Of a DNA stretch of 11,375 nucleotides, positions 6,564 to 11,375 are shown piece by piece. The number at the start of each line of letters is the position of its first letter. The first letter of the stretch is position 1. Origin of the DNA: Clostridia bacterium. Its GTDB lineage: Bacteria; Bacillota; Clostridia; Oscillospirales; Acutalibacteraceae. The position numbers and the translations under genes were made by a program. Location: contig CAAGRQ010000128.1 of NCBI GenBank assembly GCA_900772705.1, positions 1 to 11,375 on the forward strand, in the 5' to 3' direction. The notes below the pieces were generated by a model, which saw nothing but the letters and a program-made list of their open reading frames with translations, was not told where the DNA came from and did not search any database.

Positions 6564-6620
6564 ATGAGATATTATTTTACATCACTGCTAAGACAGAATT
6601 TCCGTTTCGGACGAATGTGA
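6564..6620 (+). CDS. 18-residue leader peptide upstream of metY
   Basis: A short frame encodes MRYYFTSLLRQNFRFGRM and ends in TGA. It is preceded by AGGAGG (6550-6555) with an 8-base spacer, a better ribosome binding site than that of metY itself, and lies about 45 bases after the predicted transcription start. The peptide is rich in aromatic residues (two Y, three F) and arginine (four), and has no acidic residues. It ends 75 bases before the metY start on the same transcript. I do not recognise a named family. It contains no cysteine and only a terminal methionine besides the initiator, so a classic run-of-codons attenuator is not obvious, and no terminator hairpin was seen between it and metY. 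It could be a regulatory leader peptide or a functional small protein. Confidence 0.68.
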   Translation: MRYYFTSLLRQNFRFGRM

Positions 6621-6695
6621 TCGGTTTAATTTTTAATCATAAAATATTTACAAACTAAACTATAGCATATTTGATTTTGAAAGGAAATAATTATT

Positions 6696-7976
6696 ATGTC
6701 ACAGTATAAATTTGAAACACTTCAACTCCATGTAGGACAGGAATCACCCGACCCGGCAACTGACGCAAGAGCAGTTCCGATTTACCAAACAACTTCTTAT
6801 GTCTTCCGTAACAGCGACCATGCACAGGCTCGTTTCGGTCTTGCCGACGCAGGTAACATTTACGGCAGACTCACAAATTCGACTCAGGGTGTATTCGAGG
6901 ACAGAATCGCAGCGCTTGAGGGAGGTTCGGCAGGCCTTGCAGTCGCATCGGGTGCGGCAGCACTTTCTTACACATTCCAGGCTTTGGCTCAGGCAGGTGA
7001 CCACATTGTTGCGGCAAAGACAATTTACGGCGGCACCTATAACTATCTTGAACACACCTTCCCTCAGCACGGCGTAACCACAACTTTTGTTGACCCCGAC
7101 GATCCGCAGAATTTTGAGAACGCCATTCAGGAAAATACAAAGGCTGTGTTTATCGAAACTCTCGGTAATCCCAACTCAAACATTATCGATATTCAGGCAG
7201 TTGCAGACATCGCTCATAAGCACAACATTCCGCTTGTTGTTGACGATACATTTACGACTCCTTATCTTATCCGTCCGTTTGAGTACGGTGCAGATATAGT
7301 CGCTTTCTCGGCTACTAAGTTTGTCGGCGGTCACGGCACAACTCTCGGCGGCGTTATCGTTGAGAGCGGTAAATTTGACTGGAAAGCGTCCGGTAAGTTT
7401 CCGCAGATTGCAGACCCGAACCCGAGTTATCACGGTGTCAGCTTTGCCGATGCGGCAGGTCCCGCAGCATTTGTTACTTATATACGTGCAATAATTCTTC
7501 GTGATACGGGTGCAACAATTTCTCCGTTTAATGCTTTTCTCCTTCTTCAGGGAACAGAGACTCTCTCTCTTCGTGTGGAAAGACATGTTGAAAATGCAAA
7601 GAAAGTTATCGAATTTCTTAATAATCATCCGCTTGTGGAAAAGGTAAACCACCCGTCTCTTGATTCGAGATATGTTGACCTTTATAACAAATATTTCCCC
7701 AACGGAGCAGGCTCTATATTCACCTTTGAGATTAAGGGCGGCGAAAAGGAAGCAAAGAAGTTTATCGACTCGCTTCAGATTTTCTCAATCCTTGCAAATG
7801 TTGCCGATGTTAAATCTCTTGTTATTCATCCCGCAACAACAACTCACTCACAGCTCAGCCCCGAAGAACTTGAGGAGCAGAATATCAAGCCTAATACAAT
7901 CAGACTTTCAATAGGTACGGAGCATATCGACGATATTATCGCCGACCTCTCTCAGGCCTTTGATAAGATTCAATAA
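6696..7976 (+). CDS. metY: O-acetyl-L-homoserine sulfhydrylase
   Basis: This PLP enzyme makes homocysteine directly from O-acetylhomoserine and sulfide in methionine synthesis. The 426-residue length and the sequence YKFETLQLHVGQ at the N-terminus are typical of MetY rather than the shorter MetB/MetC. Cys/Met-metabolism PLP motifs follow: YGRLTNST (56-63), ASGAAAL (84-90), YGGTYN (111-116), the ETLGNPN block (154-160), VVDDTF (181-186), and SATKFVGGHGTTLGGV with the Schiff-base lysine at K208. The characteristic MetY insertion near residues 220-275 is present. The C-terminus ends with the usual PATTTHSQLSPEE and IRLSIGTEHIDDI motifs. The ribosome binding site (AAAGGAAA) is moderate, with wide spacing. 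It is transcribed from the strong promoter behind the leader peptide and ends at a bidirectional terminator. A metX partner is not in the window. Confidence 0.96.
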   Translation: MSQYKFETLQLHVGQESPDPATDARAVPIYQTTSYVFRNSDHAQARFGLADAGNIYGRLTNSTQGVFEDRIAALEGGSAGLAVASGAAALSYTFQALAQAGDHIVAAKTIYGGTYNYLEHTFPQHGVTTTFVDPDDPQNFENAIQENTKAVFIETLGNPNSNIIDIQAVADIAHKHNIPLVVDDTFTTPYLIRPFEYGADIVAFSATKFVGGHGTTLGGVIVESGKFDWKASGKFPQIADPNPSYHGVSFADAAGPAAFVTYIRAIILRDTGATISPFNAFLLLQGTETLSLRVERHVENAKKVIEFLNNHPLVEKVNHPSLDSRYVDLYNKYFPNGAGSIFTFEIKGGEKEAKKFIDSLQIFSILANVADVKSLVIHPATTTHSQLSPEELEEQNIKPNTIRLSIGTEHIDDIIADLSQAFDKIQ

Positions 7977-7983
7977 TCCTCTG

Positions 7984-8019
7984 AAAAACGCCTTGGAGCA
8001 TCTGCTTCAAGGCGTTTTT
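7984..8019 (+). terminator. Bidirectional terminator after metY
   Basis: AAAAACGCCTTG (7984-7995) pairs with CAAGGCGTTTTT (8008-8019), and pairing extends inward through GAGCA/TGCTT with one G-T wobble. The A-run on one side and T-run on the other make it work in both directions, so it can also stop transcripts from the convergent TetR gene. A weaker 6-bp hairpin with a 7-T run (AAAGCA 8037-8042 / TGCTTT 8052-8057) follows and may back it up. Confidence 0.88.
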
Positions 8020-8080
8020 ATCGTCAGCAAAAATATAAAGCAAAAGGGAAATGCTTTTTTTGTTAAGACATTCAGTCCGG

Positions 8081-8587
8081 TTAATTTATAACTCTTTCGT
8101 CCATTTTGTTCAGAATGTTCATAAGGTTGGGACTGTCGTTTTTCATTTCGGAAATGATGAGACCTGTAAAGGTGTACTGACAGCAGGTGTAAAGAAAATC
8201 GGAAAATTTATCCTCTTTGTGCTTTGCTTTTATAAATGCTCTTATGAACTTTTCCGTGCTTGTGTTGAGCAAATCTATGGCGTCAAGGCTCTTTTCCGAT
8301 CGGAGTGCGCTTTTTATGACATATTCGTATTTCTCCACTACCTCTATAAATTTTGTTGCGGAGTCATACCACGAATCACTTTCCTTAATGTCATTGCAGA
8401 TATTGTCGATTTCTTTGTTTACATTTTTTATCACCATATCGCCTATACTTTTATAGTGGTAGTAAAATGCCTGACGGCTGGCAGAGCAACGCTTCGTTAA
8501 GTCTACGATTGATATTTTCGTATATTTCTTTTCTTTTGCCAGTTCTAAAAAACTGTCCAAAAAAATTTCGCTGTATTCTTTTGCCAT
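8081..8587 (-). CDS. TetR/AcrR-family transcriptional regulator
   Basis: This 168-residue protein has an N-terminal TetR DNA-binding domain. A first helix (about residues 6-20) is followed by KYTKISIVDLTKRCSASRQA and FYYHYKSIGD (about 21-50), which is the helix-turn-helix with the signature 'R.aFYyHF..k..l'. The C-terminal part is helical with no recognisable ligand signature. It is slightly shorter than most TetR proteins (about 190-220), closer in layout to the DhaS/small TetR group; this comparison is from memory. The start is supported by a suitable promoter (TTGAAT-17-TATCAT) upstream, although the ribosome binding site is weak (GGGTG). It is divergent from the Fn3/deacetylase gene, so that gene and its own promoter are the natural candidate targets. 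Confidence 0.9.
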   Translation of the reverse strand: MAKEYSEIFLDSFLELAKEKKYTKISIVDLTKRCSASRQAFYYHYKSIGDMVIKNVNKEIDNICNDIKESDSWYDSATKFIEVVEKYEYVIKSALRSEKSLDAIDLLNTSTEKFIRAFIKAKHKEDKFSDFLYTCCQYTFTGLIISEMKNDSPNLMNILNKMDERVIN

Positions 8588-8618
8588 AATTTTGCACCCG
8601 TTTTTATTTTTATATCAA

Positions 8619-8647
8619 ATGATAACATAAATACCGCTTAAATTCAA
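8619..8647 (-). promoter_or_regulatory. Promoter for the TetR-family gene
   Basis: On the minus strand, TTGAAT (complement of 8642-8647), 17-base spacer, TATCAT (complement of 8619-8624), about 32 bases upstream of the ATG. Confidence 0.6.
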
Positions 8648-8678
8648 TATATTTCATTAGAGAATGCTTAAGGAACGC

Positions 8679-8765
8679 TTTGTTGAAAATTCACAAAAAG
8701 CAGGTGTCCTCTCTGCATTAATTTTTCTTAAGATAGAGTGAATTTTGTTGAATGTTTACAAAAAG
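8679..8765. repeat. Pair of 22-bp direct repeats upstream of the deacetylase gene
   Basis: Copies at 8679-8700 and 8744-8765 agree at 19 of 22 positions; both start TTTGTTGAA and end ACAAAAAG, and the differences fall in the centre. The second copy overlaps the -35 of the deacetylase promoter. A separate perfect 9-bp inverted repeat AAAATTCAC (8686-8694) / GTGAATTTT (8738-8746) links the same region. The layout suggests paired operator sites, possibly for the divergent TetR protein. Confidence 0.55.
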
Positions 8766-8776
8766 TGATGTATAAT
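8748..8776 (+). promoter_or_regulatory. Promoter for the Fn3/deacetylase gene
   Basis: TTGAAT (8748-8753), 17-base spacer, TATAAT (8771-8776). The -10 is a perfect consensus and sits 32 bases before the start codon. The -35 lies within the second direct repeat. Confidence 0.65.
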
Positions 8777-8808
8777 ATTGTCAGAGTTAATAGATTGGGA
8801 GTTATGAT

Positions 8809-10125
8809 ATGTCCAATAAAATAAGACTTGCCGGCTTGGTTATCACAGCTGTTGTGCTGATTGCCGGTATTATCGGTATGTCTGTTGCTGCCTCAGCCAA
8901 TGTAGGAGAGGTTGATTTGTTGAAGGCGGAGTCAATTACCGAAAACAGCGCCGAATTGCAATGGAAAAAGGTTGGCAGCGCCGACGGATATTTTGTTTAC
9001 CAAAAGTCAGACGGAGATTTTGAAAAGATAGCTACCGTTGATGATTCGCAGAATGTTAAATATACGGTCGAAAATCTTGAGCAGGCAACACCGTATACAT
9101 TTTATGTCAATGCGTTTAAGAACCACAGAAAGAAAACCGTAGAAAGTAAAAAACACAAAGAAGTTTCTGCGTTCACTTTGCCCGCTTCGCCCGAGTTGAA
9201 AGCGGCACCCGTTGCCGTAGGCACGATTGAACTTTCGTGGGATGTCAACGATAAAGCGGCGGGATATAAGGTGGAGTATTCGCAGTCGGAGGATTTTGCC
9301 GAGGCTGAGGAATCATTGGTAGATGATCCCGCTTTGGATAAAACCGAAATTGCGGATTTAGAGGTCGGAAAGGATTACTATTTCAGAGCCTCGACTTTTG
9401 TAAAATATAACGAAAAGGATATTTATTCACCGCCGAGCGAAACCGTTAAATGTACCGCCCCGAGCGAGGAGTCGCTCAATGAGATTGACCCCGATAAGCC
9501 GATGATAGCCGTTACATTCGATGACGGTCCGGGTTATAACGGTGCCGGCGAAAGAATTCTTGATGTTATCGAAAAATACCACATTAAGGCTACATTCTTT
9601 ATGGTCGGCAAAAATGCGGAGTCTAATCACGACAATATTAAGCGTAAAGTTCAACTCAAGTGCGAAATAGGAAATCATACCTATGACCATTCAAGATACG
9701 GAAAAAAGGTAACTGCCGCAGATATTAAAAATGCAAGCGATGCAATATCTAAAGCCGGAGACGGCGTAAAGGTTACCTGTTTTCGCTCACCGGGCGGAAA
9801 TACAACTCCTGCTATCCGAAAAGAGTGTGAGGCGGAGGGTATGCCGCTTTATTACTGGTCACTCGATACTCTTGATTGGAAAACAAGAGATGCTAAAAAA
9901 GTATATGACACCGTTATGAATAATGTTAAAGACGGCGATATTATCCTCATGCACGAGATATACGAGTCTACCGCCGACGCATTTGAAAAAATGGTGCCCG
10001 AACTTATTAAGCAGGGCTATCAGTTCGTTACCTGCGATGAACTGATTAGGGCAAAGACAGGCTCTGCGCCGACAGCCGGAACGCAATATGTGGACGGTAA
10101 AACGGTAAATAATGAAACTTCCTGA
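8809..10125 (+). CDS. Secreted fibronectin-III / NodB polysaccharide deacetylase
   Basis: This 438-residue exported protein probably removes acetyl groups from a cell-surface or extracellular N-acetylated sugar polymer (peptidoglycan, chitin-type or other; the substrate is not determinable). Residues 7-29 form a hydrophobic export segment ending with an ASA-type signal peptidase site at about residue 30, though it could remain as an anchor. Two fibronectin-III-like domains follow (about 34-123 and 127-216), each with the W and Y core and the 'L....Y.F.v.A' strand. The NodB catalytic domain (about 230-415) carries all motifs: TFDDGP (236-241), H290 and H294 in GNHTYDH for metal binding, RSPGG (326-330), DTLDW (353-357) and LMHE with H382. 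The active site therefore looks complete. A short polar tail follows. The gene is monocistronic between its own promoter and a terminator, and divergent from the TetR gene. Confidence 0.93.
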   Translation: MSNKIRLAGLVITAVVLIAGIIGMSVAASANVGEVDLLKAESITENSAELQWKKVGSADGYFVYQKSDGDFEKIATVDDSQNVKYTVENLEQATPYTFYVNAFKNHRKKTVESKKHKEVSAFTLPASPELKAAPVAVGTIELSWDVNDKAAGYKVEYSQSEDFAEAEESLVDDPALDKTEIADLEVGKDYYFRASTFVKYNEKDIYSPPSETVKCTAPSEESLNEIDPDKPMIAVTFDDGPGYNGAGERILDVIEKYHIKATFFMVGKNAESNHDNIKRKVQLKCEIGNHTYDHSRYGKKVTAADIKNASDAISKAGDGVKVTCFRSPGGNTTPAIRKECEAEGMPLYYWSLDTLDWKTRDAKKVYDTVMNNVKDGDIILMHEIYESTADAFEKMVPELIKQGYQFVTCDELIRAKTGSAPTAGTQYVDGKTVNNETS

Positions 10126-10168
10126 TGCGTTGTAAAATTAAGATGTGAGATTTTGAAACAACGGACAA

Positions 10169-10206
10169 CGGACAACAGAGAATAGACATCTCTGTTGTCC
10201 GTTTTT
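10169..10206 (+). terminator. Terminator after the deacetylase gene
   Basis: A perfect 13-bp stem (10169-10181 with 10189-10201; CGGACAACAGAGA / TCTCTGTTGTCCG) with a 7-base loop is followed by a five-T run. The 5' arm is preceded by a tandem copy of CGGACAA (10162-10168), giving an alternative pairing register. Confidence 0.88.
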
Positions 10207-10237
10207 GTATAAAATAATATTATATTGTTGTTTTATA

Positions 10238-10266
10238 TTGACATTTTTATGATTACGATTTATATT
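10238..10266 (+). promoter_or_regulatory. Promoter for nadB
   Basis: TTGACA (10238-10243), 17-base spacer, TATATT (10261-10266), about 53 bases before the nadB ATG. A perfect inverted repeat GTATATT (10274-10280) / AATATAC (10285-10291) lies right at the expected transcription start and could be an operator. Confidence 0.65.
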
Positions 10267-10319
10267 AGGATAAGTATATTAAAAAATATACAAACTTTAG
10301 AAACACGGATTGGAAAACA

Positions 10320-11250
10320 ATGAAAAAGGACAGTTTTATTAAAACCGATACCGTAATCGTAGGCTCGGGCGTAGCAGGACTTTTTGCCGCTCTTTGTCTT
10401 CCTGCGACACAGGACGTTATGGTTATCACAAAGGAAAAGCTTGATGATTGTGATTCATGGCTCGCACAGGGCGGTGTGTGCGTGCTTAAAAATATTGACG
10501 ACTTTGATTGCTATTTTGAGGATACAATGAAAGCCGGACATTACGAAAATAACCCCGAAGCTGTCAGGGTTATGATTGAGTCGTCTCAGGACGTTATAGG
10601 CACGCTTATTGATTTGGGCGTTAAATTCGATACCGACGGCGACGGCTCGTACGATTACACCCGTGAGGGTGCACACCGCAGAAACAGAATTTTGCACCAC
10701 AAGGACGAAACGGGTAAGCAGATTACCGAGACCCTCCTTGAAATTGCAAAGACTAAGCCGAATATCACTTTTGTCACCCGCACTACTATGATAGATTTTA
10801 TCGAAAAGGATAATACCTGCTACGGTATCGTATGCCTTGACGAGTACGGCGAAAAAGGTGCGATTATTGCCGACAATATTATTCTTGCAACAGGCGGTAT
10901 CGGCGGTCTTTTCCTCAATTCAACAAATTACCCGCACATTACGGGCGACAGTTTTGCGCTCAGCCTTAAACATAATGTTGAACTGCAAAATATAAATTAC
11001 ATTCAGATTCACCCCACCACTCTTTACAGTAAGAAAAAGGGCAGACGCTTTCTTATCAGTGAGAGCGTAAGAGGCGAGGGTGCAGTTCTTCTTAACGAAA
11101 ACGGCGAACGCTTTACCGACGAACTTCAGCCTAGAGATGTCGTAACCAATGCTATAGTTAAGGAGATGAATAAGTTCGGCACCGACCATGTTTATATCAA
11201 TCTCCCCACTATGACAAGCGAGGAAGCGGCAAAGAGATTTCCGAATATTC
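10320..11250 (+). CDS. nadB: L-aspartate oxidase, 3'-truncated by an abnormal junction
   Basis: L-aspartate oxidase (FAD) makes iminoaspartate, which NadA converts to quinolinate for NAD. From the ATG at 10320 the product has the FAD dinucleotide motif VIVGSGVAGLFAAL (about 12-25), SWLAQGGVCV (46-55), REGAHRRNRILHHKDETG (115-132), the ATGGIGG block (190-196), IQIHPTTLY (228-236), LISESVRGEGAVLLN (245-259) and PRDVVTNAI (271-279) with the catalytic-region arginine. All of this is normal for NadB. Family members run to about 500-540 residues; here recognisable NadB ends near residue 310 (RFPNI), where the family normally continues into a 'YxtCl..GiDi' segment. The frame instead stays open into unrelated sequence. 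The ribosome binding site is weak (GGA). nadA and nadC, the usual neighbours, are not present in the window. The end coordinate is approximate because the junction cannot be placed to the base. Confidence 0.9.
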
Positions 11251-11273
11251 TTTCAACAGAGGAAGCGGCAAAG
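11220..11273. repeat. 15-base direct repeat flanking the nadB/DUF218 junction
   Basis: GAGGAAGCGGCAAAG occurs at 11220-11234 and again at 11259-11273, 39 bases apart and in the same frame (EEAAK both times). The first lies in NadB-like sequence and the second in the DUF218-like sequence, with the apparent junction between them. Confidence 0.85.
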
Positions 11274-11375
11274 CAGGATGCGGATTGTATTCTGGTGCTG
11301 GGATGCGGCGTGCGTCCTGATGGGACACCGAGCCTGATGCTGACCGACCGACTGGAAACAGGCATTGCGCTTTAT
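11251..11375 (+). CDS. Fragment of a DUF218/YdcF/SanA-like protein joined in frame to nadB
   Basis: In the nadB frame, the last 41 codons read as STEEAAKQDADCILVLGCGV followed by RPDGTPSLMLTDRLETGIALY up to the window edge. 'DCILVLGCGVRPDG.PS.ML.DRL..GIALY' is the start of the DUF218 domain of YdcF/ElyC/SanA proteins, membrane-associated proteins linked to envelope polysaccharide metabolism and vancomycin exclusion. Nothing in NadB resembles it. Codon use changes at the same place: five of six leucines in the DUF218 core are CTG, against one of about 24 in the nadB part, where CTT dominates; GC also rises. There is no start codon or ribosome binding site of its own. It most likely belongs to another genome or locus. 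The 5' limit given is approximate. Confidence 0.8.

Noticed and set aside
7176..7652. 158-residue minus-strand open frame within metY
   Set aside because: It is antisense to the metY catalytic core and has shadow-type composition with many Cys, Arg and Asn and no domain signal.
8051..8500. 149-residue plus-strand open frame
   Set aside because: It lies antisense to the well-supported TetR gene, is rich in F, V and C with no domain pattern, and lacks a convincing ribosome binding site.
8755..8776. TTTACA as the -35 of the deacetylase promoter
   Set aside because: It is only 10 bases from TATAAT. TTGAAT at 8748-8753 gives the correct 17-base spacing and was chosen instead.
10162..10176. Tandem CGGACAA copies as a CRISPR or satellite repeat
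   Set aside because: There are only two short units, and the second is simply the 5' arm of a terminator hairpin; no array or spacers exist anywhere in the window.

Overview
The window looks like chromosomal DNA from a low-to-moderate-GC, Gram-positive anaerobe of the class Clostridia, probably a gut Oscillospirales/Ruminococcaceae-type organism. The basis is: RNase Y, a T-box leader controlling threonyl-tRNA synthetase, strong AGGAGG-type ribosome binding sites, sigma-A promoters, a lar (nickel-pincer cofactor) gene pair, and leucine codons dominated by CTT. The organism assignment is inference from gene content. Most of the region is housekeeping or metabolic; no CRISPR array, rRNA, tRNA or complete mobile element is visible.

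Layout from left to right. Positions 1-74 hold the start of a minus-strand gene that runs off the edge and resembles the N-terminus of Rha-type phage regulators. Next on the minus strand come a small Dabb-domain protein and rny (RNase Y), which is followed by a terminator. A 489-base divergent region carries the rny promoter on the minus strand and, on the plus strand, a promoter plus a complete T-box riboswitch (threonine specifier ACC, UGGA bulge, terminator and antiterminator) for thrS. thrS converges on larB-larC (minus strand) across a strong hairpin terminator.

A second divergent region (6402-6695) separates larB from metY. It contains a perfect-consensus promoter overlapped by an inverted repeat, an 8-bp mRNA hairpin, and an 18-codon open reading frame with an ideal ribosome binding site, none of which the main genes explain. 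metY (homocysteine synthesis from O-acetylhomoserine and sulfide) ends in a bidirectional terminator shared with a convergent TetR-family regulator. Divergent from the TetR gene is a secreted or anchored protein with two fibronectin-III-like domains followed by a NodB polysaccharide deacetylase domain; near-identical 22-bp direct repeats lie in its promoter region.

The last gene, nadB (L-aspartate oxidase, NAD synthesis), is normal for about 310 residues. The reading frame then continues without a stop into an unrelated DUF218/YdcF/SanA-like sequence with different codon usage (CTG-rich) up to the window edge. This is most simply a chimeric junction (assembly or library artefact, or recent recombination) and should not be taken as a genuine fusion protein without checking. 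The items most worth a second look are that junction, the metY leader module, and the possible phage-gene fragment at the left edge.
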